From positions 1-64,000 of the forward strand of contig NZ_JANAVY020000018.1 of assembly GCF_025195085.2 (NCBI RefSeq): DNA of 64,000 nt, given 5' to 3'. This document shows, piece by piece, positions 36,139 to 44,199 of the stretch. This DNA is from Vibrio intestinalis. GTDB lineage: Bacteria; Pseudomonadota; Gammaproteobacteria; Enterobacterales; Vibrionaceae. The notes beneath the pieces were generated by a model. That model searched no databases. It was not told the DNA's origin and was given only the letters and a program-made list of their open reading frames with translations. A program made the translations under genes and the position numbers. The first letter of the stretch is position 1. Every line of letters starts with the position of its first letter.

Positions 36139-36704
36139 AAAAAACGTTACTTGCTACAGGATTGGCTATGGTGATGGCCGTGCCATTTACGGCTAGCGCA
36201 GCGGATTACGTTATTGATACTAAAGGCGCACACGCTTCAATTAACTTCAAAGTCAGTCACTTAGGTTACAGCTTTATCCAAGGCCGTTTTAATAAGTTTG
36301 AAGGCGATTTTAGCTACGACCCAGCGGACATTACGGCGTCAAAAGTATCAGTGAATGTGGATACCACCAGTTTAGATTCAAACCACGCTGAGCGTGATAA
36401 GCACATTCGTAGTGGCGACTTTATTAATGCCAGCAAGTTTTCTAACGCGACTTTCAACAGCACTAAAGTGGTGGATAAGGGCAATGGTAAGTTTGATCTA
36501 ATCGGAGACTTAAACCTACATGGCGTGACTAAGTCAATCACGATTGATGCTGAGGTTATTGGCCAAGGTCAAGACCCATGGGGTGGCGAACGTGCGGGCT
36601 TTGAAGGAACAACACGATTAGAGCTGGCTGATTTCAATATTCCGGTGATGGGTGACTCTAGCTATGTAGTGATGGATCTTCATATTGAAGGCATCAAAAA
36701 ATAG
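36135..36704 (+). CDS. YceI family periplasmic lipid-binding protein
   Basis: A 189-residue exported lipocalin-like protein. A signal peptide (KKTLLATGLAMVMAVPFTASA) is followed by DYVIDTKGAHASINFKVSHLG, the RDKHIRSGDFINASKF segment and LNLHGVTKSITIDAE, all diagnostic of YceI. The family binds isoprenoid or other amphiphilic chains. Coupling to cytochrome b561 suggests quinone-related electron transfer; that is inference. Confidence 0.93.
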   Translation: MKKTLLATGLAMVMAVPFTASAADYVIDTKGAHASINFKVSHLGYSFIQGRFNKFEGDFSYDPADITASKVSVNVDTTSLDSNHAERDKHIRSGDFINASKFSNATFNSTKVVDKGNGKFDLIGDLNLHGVTKSITIDAEVIGQGQDPWGGERAGFEGTTRLELADFNIPVMGDSSYVVMDLHIEGIKK

Positions 36705-36746
36705 TGATTATCGTAAAAGCTTAGTAATAGGCTAAAGCGAATTAAA

Positions 36747-36774
36747 AAAGCGCCTCATAATAATGAGGCGCTTT
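36747..36774. terminator. terminator between yceI and the focA-CBS gene
   Basis: AAAGCGCCTCAT and ATGAGGCGCTTT form a perfect 12-bp stem with a 4-nt loop, between convergent genes. Confidence 0.9.
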
Positions 36775-36806
36775 GCGTTTCTAGCCAATGTCGTTGAAGT
36801 AATCGC

Positions 36807-38252
36807 TTATGCTGTTTGTTTTTGTTCTTCAACCACTTCTGTTGGTTTACCGTAAATGTTGCGCATAGCTTCAAGCACACTTAGACGGTTAACCACGCCC
36901 ACCATTTGGCCGTTATCAAGCACTGGCAGCACATGAGGCTTGCTTACTTTGATGCTCTTCGCACGCTCTTCTAGAGAAAGAGTAGTAAAGCGAGTCGCAA
37001 TACCCATGCTGCTTGTTGGGTACAACTGCTCTTTATCGATACATAGGAATTCAGCGACATCAACCAGCTTGTCGTTTACGTCAATCGCCACTACGTCACG
37101 AGACATTAAATCAACCACTTTTTGACCTTGAGTTGGGATGTAATCTTGGCACCACAAATCAACCATTACGTCGTGAGCAGAGAAGAAGCCAACCAAACGA
37201 CCTTGAATGTCACACACAGGTGCACTAGGTAGATGGTTTTTTAGCAACACGTCGATCGCTTTTGGTGTGGTTAGCTCAGCGCTTAGTGTTACAGGTTGAG
37301 AGTCCATGATGTCTTTTACGATAATGTTGCTGTTCATAGTATGTTCCTTAACTGACGTAATGTTAGTGGTCTTAGTAATTGTTGCGATGTTGGCTGCTTT
37401 TAGTTGAGGGCGGCGGTAGATACACCAGTTCGCCAATCCAACCAATACGGCACCACCAACGATATTGCCGAGTGTTACAGGGATTAGGTTTGCAGTAACA
37501 AACTGCAGGATATTTAAGTCGGCATACTGCGCTGCAGTTGTGCCAGTCATTTGCCAGAAACTTTCTGGCGCAAAGTTTTGAATCACGATACCTAGCGGCA
37601 CCATAAACATGTTTGCCACACAGTGCTCAAAGCCGCTTGAAACAAACATTGCCACAGGCATGATTGTCATTGCTGCCTTTGTCATGGCGTTAGCGCTGCT
37701 AAATGTTAGCCAAATCGCCAGACAAACCAGGAGGTTACACAAAACACCCAGTGCAAATGCTTGTACTGTTGTGTGATGCAACTTATGCTGCGCGATGTTG
37801 AGCGCATTCAAGCCCCATTGGCCATGATCCATTTGGTAAAGGCCTGCTGCTGAAACAATAAGAAGCAGAATCATTGCGCCGATGAAGTTTCCGACGTAAA
37901 CCTTGCCCCAAATTGAAAGCATCTTGCCAAAACTGATTTGGCGGTTAGCCCATGAGATGCTCGATAAAACAGAACTGGTAAACAGTTCACCGCCACAGAT
38001 GACGATAAGTATCAGCCCCATACTGAAAGCTAACCCGCCTGCAAGTCGGCTTAAGCCCCAACCAGATTCCGCGCTACCAGTAGTAACAGTGATATAAAAA
38101 AGAAACGCTAAACCGATAAATGCGCCTGCCATCATGGCTAGGCTAAGAGTCATACCGCTGCTCTTCTTTGCTTTGCTTAGGGCGAACTTTTCAGCCTCAG
38201 CCATCATCTCCATGGGAGAAAAGTAATCATTGTTGGCTTGAGTAGATGACAT
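36807..38252 (-). CDS. formate/nitrite (FNT) channel fused to a CBS-domain pair
   Basis: A 481-residue fusion. Residues about 10-285 are an FNT channel with six helices (FIGLAFLFYITVTTGS, GGELFTSSVLSS, WGKVYVGNFIGAM, SSGFEHCVANMFMVP, NLIPVTLGNIVGGAVLVG), as in FocA/NirC. A Thr/Lys linker follows. Residues about 310-465 form two CBS domains (VKDIMDSQPVTLSAELTTPKA and HVLPVLDNGQMVGVVNR), which usually bind adenine nucleotides and gate channels. ATG 38252 has TAGGAG upstream. The channel probably carries formate or nitrite, suiting the nearby nitrate-respiration genes. Confidence 0.88.
   Translation of the reverse strand: MSSTQANNDYFSPMEMMAEAEKFALSKAKKSSGMTLSLAMMAGAFIGLAFLFYITVTTGSAESGWGLSRLAGGLAFSMGLILIVICGGELFTSSVLSSISWANRQISFGKMLSIWGKVYVGNFIGAMILLLIVSAAGLYQMDHGQWGLNALNIAQHKLHHTTVQAFALGVLCNLLVCLAIWLTFSSANAMTKAAMTIMPVAMFVSSGFEHCVANMFMVPLGIVIQNFAPESFWQMTGTTAAQYADLNILQFVTANLIPVTLGNIVGGAVLVGLANWCIYRRPQLKAANIATITKTTNITSVKEHTMNSNIIVKDIMDSQPVTLSAELTTPKAIDVLLKNHLPSAPVCDIQGRLVGFFSAHDVMVDLWCQDYIPTQGQKVVDLMSRDVVAIDVNDKLVDVAEFLCIDKEQLYPTSSMGIATRFTTLSLEERAKSIKVSKPHVLPVLDNGQMVGVVNRLSVLEAMRNIYGKPTEVVEEQKQTA
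37335..37352 (-). promoter_or_regulatory. internal ribosome-binding site and start inside the focA-CBS gene
   Basis: Exactly at the linker, leftward, the sequence reads TAAGGAACATACTATG. This is an AAGGA site 6-7 nt before an in-frame ATG at 37337. Initiation here would give a separate 176-residue CBS-only protein (MNSNIIVKDIMD...). It may be a fossil of two genes that became fused, or a working internal start. Confidence 0.5.
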
Positions 38253-38378
38253 AAGCACTCCTAGTTATGAGTTTCATAAATAACCTCCTTATGATGATTG
38301 CAACGCTTAACTCGTCGTTGCCAATTCAGATTACGGCGCGAAAACCTAGAGGTAAAATTGATAATGTTTAGAATCCTC

Positions 38379-38393
38379 ATCAAATAATTTGAT
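38379..38393. promoter_or_regulatory. palindromic T-N11-A site between focA-CBS and LysR
   Basis: ATCAAAT-A-ATTTGAT is a perfect 15-bp palindrome of the LysR T-N11-A form. It is extended imperfectly by CCTC and GAGG on either side. It lies between divergent genes, 78 bp from the LysR start and 126 bp from the channel start. It is the probable operator of the adjacent LysR protein. Confidence 0.6.
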
Positions 38394-38471
38394 ATGAGGA
38401 AAATAGCCAGTAAAATGAAACCATGCGCGCATCGCGATAATAAAAATGAACGTAATAACGAAAGGAGAGTT

Positions 38472-39377
38472 ATGCGCTATTCATTGAAACAACTAGCGGT
38501 TTTTGACGCTGTGGCTGACACTGGAAGTGTAAGTTTGGCCGCAGATAAATTAGCGTTAACCCAATCGGCCACTAGTATGTCGCTTGCTCAGCTGGAGAAA
38601 ATGCTTGGCAGGCCTTTATTTGAAAGGCAAGGCAAGCAAATGGCTTTGACGCATTGGGGGATTTGGTTAAGGCCAAAAGCGAAGAGACTATTACAAGACG
38701 CCCAACAGATTGAGATGGGTTTTTACGAGCAACATTTACTAAGTGGTGAGCTGCGTGTAGGTGCCAGCCAAACCCCTGCAGAGCATTTGGTGCCGGATCT
38801 TATCAGCAATATTGATAGTGACTTTCCTGAGATGCGAATCTCATTGAAAGTAAAAAGTACCGATAGCGTAATTCAGGGTGTTATCGACTATAAATATGAC
38901 GTTGGCATTATTGAAGGGCGTTGTGACGATAACCGGCTGCATCAAGAAGTATGGTGTCGTGACCACTTAACTGTGGTTGCAGCAGCTCATCACCCATTTG
39001 CGATGGCGCCTAAAGTTAGCCTTGCGCAATTAGAGCAAGCAAAATGGGTGTTGCGTGAGCATGGTTCGGGTACTCGCATGATTTTTGATAGCTCCATTCA
39101 TCATTTAATTGAAGATTTGGACGTTTGGCGTGAGTACGAGCACGTTCCGGTATTAAGAAGCATGGTGGCAAATGGTCAATATCTAACTTGTTTGCCGTAT
39201 CTTGATGTGGAACGCTATATAGAAAGTGGCCAATTAGTTGCTTTGGATGTACCTGAGCTAAATATGGAGCGAACCCTCTCCTTTATTTGGCGTGCTGATA
39301 TGGTTGAAAACCCTCTTGTCGAGTGTATTAAGCGCGAAGGTCTACGTATGATGAAAGGTAAACCGAGCGTTTTGTAG
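38472..39377 (+). CDS. LysR family regulator, divergent from focA-CBS
   Basis: A 301-residue regulator. The helix-turn-helix domain is YSLKQLAVFDAVADTGSVSLAADKLALTQSATSMSLAQL. The effector domain resembles the CysB/YeiE-like subgroup (LLSGELRVGASQTPAEHLVPDLI, then WVLREHGSGTR). AAGGAG precedes ATG 38472; an upstream start at 38394 would add basic, unconserved sequence. Its divergent position and the palindrome in the gap suggest that it controls the FNT-CBS channel. Confidence 0.85.
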   Translation: MRYSLKQLAVFDAVADTGSVSLAADKLALTQSATSMSLAQLEKMLGRPLFERQGKQMALTHWGIWLRPKAKRLLQDAQQIEMGFYEQHLLSGELRVGASQTPAEHLVPDLISNIDSDFPEMRISLKVKSTDSVIQGVIDYKYDVGIIEGRCDDNRLHQEVWCRDHLTVVAAAHHPFAMAPKVSLAQLEQAKWVLREHGSGTRMIFDSSIHHLIEDLDVWREYEHVPVLRSMVANGQYLTCLPYLDVERYIESGQLVALDVPELNMERTLSFIWRADMVENPLVECIKREGLRMMKGKPSVL

Positions 39378-39395
39378 CCCAAACTGATTCCAAAC

Positions 39396-39430
39396 AAAGC
39401 CGCACCATTAAACTGGTGCGGCTTTTTTAT
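39396..39430 (+). terminator. terminator of the LysR gene
   Basis: AAAGCCGCACCA and TGGTGCGGCTTT form a 12-bp stem with a 6-nt loop, followed by a T-rich tract. Confidence 0.93.
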
Positions 39431-39572
39431 TTACTAAATCTGTTGATTCTGCGTTTGCGTCAAAATTCTAGTGCAATTTATGAAATTATAACGCTATTAA
39501 TGTGATCGAGATCGTTTGGTCAGGTAGTCGAAATCTCTATGATGCTGTTTTAGACGCAAAGGCATATTCACC

Positions 39573-40067
39573 ATGAGTACATTGATCGCCATTTCTATCA
39601 CCACCGCCATACTTTCTGGTATTTGGGGCTGGGTAGCTGTCTCACTTGGCTTACTTGCATGGGCAGGTTTTCTTGGCTGTACCAGTTACTTCGCCACCCC
39701 TCACGAAGGTTATAAAGGTTTATTGATAAGCCTTATCACCAATTTATCAGGCGTATTTTGGGCAATGATGATCATCCAAGGTTCTAGCTTTGTGTCTAAT
39801 GAAGTTCTTGGTTATGTAATTACAGGTGTAGTGACATTGTTCATGTGCCTGCAAGCCCATAAAACCTTACTTTCCTTTATCCCAGGGACATTTATTGGCT
39901 CTTGCGCGACATTTGCAGCCGGTGGCGATTGGCAGATTGTGATTCCGTCTTTGATTCTTGGTGGTGTGTTTGGCTACACTATGAAAGCGACAGGTCTTTG
40001 GTTACATGAACGCGCAAACCAACCTAAAGCCATCAATCAAGATTCTCAGGTCTCTGAAATAAAATAA
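39573..40067 (+). CDS. DUF1097 membrane protein (YcdZ-like)
   Basis: A 164-residue inner-membrane protein with about five or six hydrophobic segments, starting ISITTAILSGIWGWVAVSLG. The segment GFLGCTSYFATPHEG and the C-terminal LGGVFGYTMKATGLWLHE fit DUF1097 (E. coli YcdZ). Function is not established. It is flanked by its own terminator. Confidence 0.82.
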   Translation: MSTLIAISITTAILSGIWGWVAVSLGLLAWAGFLGCTSYFATPHEGYKGLLISLITNLSGVFWAMMIIQGSSFVSNEVLGYVITGVVTLFMCLQAHKTLLSFIPGTFIGSCATFAAGGDWQIVIPSLILGGVFGYTMKATGLWLHERANQPKAINQDSQVSEIK

Positions 40068-40121
40068 GCGTTATCAAAAAAATTGAAACACCCCCGATAT
40101 TCGTTTTCGAATTTGAAGACC

Positions 40122-40145
40122 GGCCTCATGACTGAGGCCTTTTTT
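40122..40145 (+). terminator. terminator of the DUF1097 gene
   Basis: GGCCTCA and TGAGGCC (7-bp stem, 4-nt loop) are followed by six Ts. It lies between convergent genes. Confidence 0.9.
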
Positions 40146-40149
40146 CTAT

Positions 40150-41784
40150 CTAGGTGTTGCCATTTGCCAGTGTTACTACGCGTTTTAGTGTCCAGCGAAG
40201 TAGTTTAGGAATACACTGAGTGCCTTTGTCTTCGCAGTGAGAGACAATCGCAAGAGCAAGATCGGGTTTTGCAAACTTCTTCAGCACTTTCGCCACGACT
40301 TTTTTCGGTGGGATTGGGTGATCAGAAGGGATTTTGACCATCTCTCTAAAGAAGGGCTCAAAGCCATTGTTATATAGATAGTGCTCAATATCTCTATCGG
40401 GCAGTTCAGTGAGGCGATGACGTTCATGCTCGCCATCTAAACGCGCTCTCACTGACGCGGCATATTTTTTACCGGCGGGATCGCCGTCGGTGACTACGTG
40501 CCAATCAATACCAAAGGCTTTGGCTACTTTAATTAATGATTTAAGCCCGGATTGAGCAAATTCAATAATTTGTACCCCTTCGGCGGCAAGGTTGTAGCCA
40601 CATTGATTGGCAAGCTCATTGAATAGCCAAACTTCGGTTTCGCCTTCGACCAATAACCAGCAACGGGCGTACAGTGCACCTGAGCGATGAAAACGAATGT
40701 GAAAACCGACTTTTCTCAGCTCATCTTTGGATAAACCTTGTAGCGCTAAGCTAGTGCATACGGTTTTATCTGATTGACGAACAAGGCGGCGAATACTGTG
40801 AAGCGGTACCTGAGCAAGTAAATCACCACTGTTGGTGGTGAGAATTTTTTGCATGGGTAATAGTTGTAGTAAACCCCAAGCTCTTGCTAGGTGGGTAGGG
40901 TGTAAACGGCCTTCAGGATCTTCAATGATCAATAGCGGGCGAGCGCAGCGACGAAGTTTGTTTGGGCCTCTTGCTTGTAAATACGCATTAAGCAGCCCCA
41001 TAAACAACAGCCGCGTTTGTTTACTGTTGGTTTGCTCTACAAACTCTGAAATGCTTAAACCTGTTGCGTTGTGACCACTATAAAAGATGCCGTCTCTTTG
41101 CTTGCGTAGATTGCTACGCGTATAAGGCTTAAAGGAGAAGTAGTGATCCACCAGCATGTTCATTGAGTTCAGACTACTGCGCATTTCACCTTTATTAACG
41201 TGGCCGGGCACAGCCATCAAACGGCGACAGGTATTGTTGATACGCTTTTCAATGCGTTCATTTTTATCGCCATTTGAATGGATAGGCCGTTCGAAGCGGC
41301 GCGAGTCTTTGAGCCGTAATACAGGATGTAATGACATCAGTTCTTGCGCCAGTTTCTCGGTGTGATGCAGAGGGAGTGGGTTACCCTGCATATCCAAAAA
41401 ATCGTAGTCGGTTTTAATTTCGTATTGATCTCGACTAGCACTTAAGCGATAGATGATGCGCTTGATGTTTTGGTCGTCCGTCACCCATATCGGTTTGATC
41501 TTTCGGTAACGACCGGATCGAATTTCGTTCTTTTCGTTAGAAATGAGCGTAAGAATAATTTGTAGGTCTTGAGATTGTGGATGAGAAATCGAGTAATCGA
41601 CGTGGAAATCGGCCATTTCGAATTGGTAGGGAATCCCTTCTGCTGGCAGCGCAACAGAAAGCGCATCAAGCAGCGAAGATTTACCCCAAGTGTTTTCACC
41701 TATTAACGTAGTGAGTTGGTCAAAAGACAGTGATAGGCGTTTAATTCCGCGAAAGCCCGCGATTTCAATGCGTTCTAATTGCAT
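40150..41784 (-). CDS. YbjD/OLD-type ATP-dependent endonuclease
   Basis: A 544-residue protein with an N-terminal SMC/RecF-like ATPase half (Walker A GENTWGKSSLL; signature region about residue 240; Walker B LLIIEDPEGRLHP). A C-terminal TOPRIM domain follows (LLVEGETEVWLFNELA, then VTDGDPAGKKYA). The arrangement equals E. coli YbjD (DUF2813), in the OLD nuclease superfamily. The cellular role is unknown; related proteins act in DNA repair or phage defence. The start at 41784 (MQLERIEIAGFRGI) matches the family. Confidence 0.88.
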   Translation of the reverse strand: MQLERIEIAGFRGIKRLSLSFDQLTTLIGENTWGKSSLLDALSVALPAEGIPYQFEMADFHVDYSISHPQSQDLQIILTLISNEKNEIRSGRYRKIKPIWVTDDQNIKRIIYRLSASRDQYEIKTDYDFLDMQGNPLPLHHTEKLAQELMSLHPVLRLKDSRRFERPIHSNGDKNERIEKRINNTCRRLMAVPGHVNKGEMRSSLNSMNMLVDHYFSFKPYTRSNLRKQRDGIFYSGHNATGLSISEFVEQTNSKQTRLLFMGLLNAYLQARGPNKLRRCARPLLIIEDPEGRLHPTHLARAWGLLQLLPMQKILTTNSGDLLAQVPLHSIRRLVRQSDKTVCTSLALQGLSKDELRKVGFHIRFHRSGALYARCWLLVEGETEVWLFNELANQCGYNLAAEGVQIIEFAQSGLKSLIKVAKAFGIDWHVVTDGDPAGKKYAASVRARLDGEHERHRLTELPDRDIEHYLYNNGFEPFFREMVKIPSDHPIPPKKVVAKVLKKFAKPDLALAIVSHCEDKGTQCIPKLLRWTLKRVVTLANGNT

Positions 41785-41999
41785 AAGCTCACCCAACTTA
41801 ACCAGTACATTATTAAGAATAAAAGAAAAACTCAGTATTGGCAGGCATTTAGCTCACAATACGGTGAATTATCAAAAATAAAAGCCCTAAATTTCAAAGA
41901 GATGGCATCCATTACGCAGACCGAAAAGCAAGTTTTTATAAAAAGTAATGAATCTGTCACACAGATTGAGGTAGGATTGCGGTGAAAAGAGAGATACTT

Positions 42000-43730
42000 A
42001 TGACAGAAAGAAAAAATAAAGCCACGCGAATCAAATTGGCACATATCAACGACACCCATTCTTACTTTGAACCAACGTCCCTACAGTTAAGCTTGCCGAG
42101 CGGCACAGGAATAGAAACCCCATTTGTCAGTGCTGGTGGTTTTGCTCGTATCGCGACGCGCGCGAAAGAGCTAAAACAACTAGCAGAGCAAAACGATCAA
42201 GGCTTCGTGTTTTTACATGCTGGTGATTGCTTCCAAGGCACACTCTACTTCTCCTTATTTAAAGGCGAAGCGAACTCAACTATGCTCAACCAACTTGGTT
42301 TAGATGCCATGGCAGTGGGCAATCACGAGCTGGATATGGGCAATCTGCCCGTCGCTCAATTTGCCAAACAGATAGATTTTCCGCTATTGGCGGGCAATTG
42401 GGATTTATCCCAAGAGTGCGAGGATAAACCTGAGCGCTTAAGTGGTAATCCAAATGTATTCTCATACCGTCCTTACAGCCAATCCGCGCAATGGATAGTG
42501 AAACATGTTGGTGATGAGCCAATCGCTATTTTCTCCCTTGCGTTGGATAAGATGGCAGACATTTCCAACCCAGATGCCGACACGCCATTTGTTAGCGCGA
42601 TCGAAACCGCGCGAAACACTGTGAGTGAAATTCACCGAGCGGGCATCAACAAGATCATCTTACTTAGCCATATGGGTTACGACACCGATTTGGATTTTGC
42701 CAATCATGTGGATGGCATCTCCATTATTGTGGGTGGTCACAGCCATGTGTTGCAAGGAGATTTCAGTCAACTTGGGCTAGGGGAATCTGATCCTTACGGG
42801 GTCAAGGTCAACCAAACTTATGTGGTTCAAGCGGGCTATCACGCACTTGCCCTTGGTCACTGTGATATTGAGTTTGACGCTCAAGGAATGGTGACGCACT
42901 TTAGCGGTAAAAACGAGCTTTTGATTGGCCGTCGTTTATTCATTGATACCAGTCGTAGTCAATCTTGGCAGCAGCAAGATTACCAAGCGTTGCGTGCTCA
43001 AATTGAGAACCACCCGAACGTGAAAGTGTGTCATAAAGACAATCAAATTCAGAAATTGCTGCAAGAGCGCTATCAAAGCCGAGTTCGCGTACTACAACAA
43101 ACCATATTAGCCACCGCGAGCAGCAAACTGCGCCATATCCGTGTACCCGATGAGCAAGGTGGTAGTCAGATTGCGCCGTTGGTGAGTCAATCATTTCAAC
43201 ATGCGATGAATGCTAAAGGCTATAACATCGATTTTGCCATTCATAATGCCGGCGGAGTAAGGACATCAATAAACCCTGGGCCAATTTCAGTGGCCGATAT
43301 TGCCGGAAAAGTGTTGCCGTTTGCAGTGCCCATTGGTGTGTATCAAATAAAAGGTCAGTTCATTCGAGAGACGTTAGAAGGCGCAATCAATAACGCTTTG
43401 AGTAACGGCGTGAAGGGCACGGGCGATGGCTCATACCCCTACACGGCGAATCTAAGGTTCAGTTATGAGGCCGATGCCCCTATGGGAGAACGTATTAAAT
43501 CGTTAGAGATTTATCGTGAAAACCAAGGCTGGCAGCCGATAGACGAGCAACAAACCTACACGGGCACGTCTTCTGCCTACACTATGAAAGGTAAAGAGGG
43601 TTACGAAGCAATACTCAATATGCAGGGCGAAGGTGAGGTGACAACGCTCTCGATGGCGGACTGTTTTATTGAGTATTTGAAAGAGAAACCTCAGATTTTA
43701 GACAGTGATGCCGTTGCCTATCGAGGCTAG
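42000..43730 (+). CDS. 5'-nucleotidase / 2',3'-cyclic phosphodiesterase-like metallophosphatase
   Basis: A 576-residue UshA-family enzyme. The dimetal site motifs are in order: LAHINDTHSYFEP, FLHAGDCFQGT, AVGNHELDMGN, LLSHMGYDTD and IIVGGHSHVLQ. A C-terminal 5'-nucleotidase domain follows (FAIHNAGGVRTSINPGPISVADI). Unlike UshA there is no signal peptide, so a cytosolic role is suggested. GTG 41982 would add six residues and also has a plausible site. It is divergent from ybjD. Confidence 0.85.
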   Translation: MTERKNKATRIKLAHINDTHSYFEPTSLQLSLPSGTGIETPFVSAGGFARIATRAKELKQLAEQNDQGFVFLHAGDCFQGTLYFSLFKGEANSTMLNQLGLDAMAVGNHELDMGNLPVAQFAKQIDFPLLAGNWDLSQECEDKPERLSGNPNVFSYRPYSQSAQWIVKHVGDEPIAIFSLALDKMADISNPDADTPFVSAIETARNTVSEIHRAGINKIILLSHMGYDTDLDFANHVDGISIIVGGHSHVLQGDFSQLGLGESDPYGVKVNQTYVVQAGYHALALGHCDIEFDAQGMVTHFSGKNELLIGRRLFIDTSRSQSWQQQDYQALRAQIENHPNVKVCHKDNQIQKLLQERYQSRVRVLQQTILATASSKLRHIRVPDEQGGSQIAPLVSQSFQHAMNAKGYNIDFAIHNAGGVRTSINPGPISVADIAGKVLPFAVPIGVYQIKGQFIRETLEGAINNALSNGVKGTGDGSYPYTANLRFSYEADAPMGERIKSLEIYRENQGWQPIDEQQTYTGTSSAYTMKGKEGYEAILNMQGEGEVTTLSMADCFIEYLKEKPQILDSDAVAYRG

Positions 43731-43812
43731 TGGTTAAAATTTCAACGCAATGGCACGCCTTATGCATTAAATATTCTGTCATGGGATCCTTAATAGTGCA
43801 TAAGGAGTCATT

Positions 43813-43908
43813 ATGTGGAGTAAAGACTGGGTCGATGTGGCAGTTGTAGTCAGTTGGGTCTGCGTTTGGACCTCATTGGTATACTTTATCCCTGCCGGTG
43901 GTTTTTAA
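43813..43908 (+). CDS. 31-residue single-span membrane protein
   Basis: A very short gene with a strong TAAGGAG site 6 nt before the ATG. It encodes MWSKDWVDVAVVVSWVCVWT followed by SLVYFIPAGGF. One hydrophobic, Trp-rich helix fills nearly the whole protein. A perfect terminator begins 17 bp after its stop, so it is a self-contained unit between two unrelated genes. Function is unknown; it may modulate a membrane complex. Confidence 0.65.
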   Translation: MWSKDWVDVAVVVSWVCVWTSLVYFIPAGGF

Positions 43909-43925
43909 ATTCAACCACCTAACGT

Positions 43926-43956
43926 AAAGGAGCAATTTTTATTGCTCCTTTTTGAT
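43926..43956 (+). terminator. terminator of the 31-residue ORF
   Basis: AAAGGAGCAA and TTGCTCCTTT (10-bp stem, 6-nt loop) with a following T-rich tract. Confidence 0.9.
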
Positions 43957-43994
43957 TTTATTTATAGACGAATGGATAAAGTAGGCGTACTATC

Positions 43995-44112
43995 CGCAGC
44001 GTTTGGGGAGTAGTCGCCTCTGGTTTACTTATCGTCATCTCGTTAGGCATCGCCTTTCCGGTAAGTATAAGCGTTCAGCGCTTCGACGAGACCAACGTAA
44101 TCAAATCTTTAT
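43995..44112 (+). ncRNA. yybP-ykoY-type manganese riboswitch upstream of terC
   Basis: The leader of terC contains GTTTGGGGAGTAGTCGCC (44001-44018), the conserved 5' block of the yybP-ykoY (RF00080) aptamer. A second block with CGTCATCTCG and a 3' segment ending CGACGAGACC follow. This class binds Mn2+ and commonly precedes TerC/Alx and MntP genes; E. coli alx has the same arrangement. Exact borders are approximate. Confidence 0.8.
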
Positions 44113-44148
44113 GCGGAATATATCCGTGTAAGGTTGTTTGTTTGCGGT

Positions 44149-44195
44149 AGGGATCGTAACCAATACTAGCTCTCGATCCCTCCGTTATTTGGAGG
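44149..44195 (+). promoter_or_regulatory. expression platform of the terC riboswitch: alternative hairpins at the ribosome-binding site
   Basis: AGGGATCG (44149-44156) can pair with CGATCCCT (44174-44181). Alternatively CCTCC (44179-44183) can pair with the Shine-Dalgarno GGAGG (44191-44195). The two pairings share bases and exclude each other, which is what a translation-controlling riboswitch needs. Confidence 0.6.
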
Positions 44196-44199
44196 AAAC

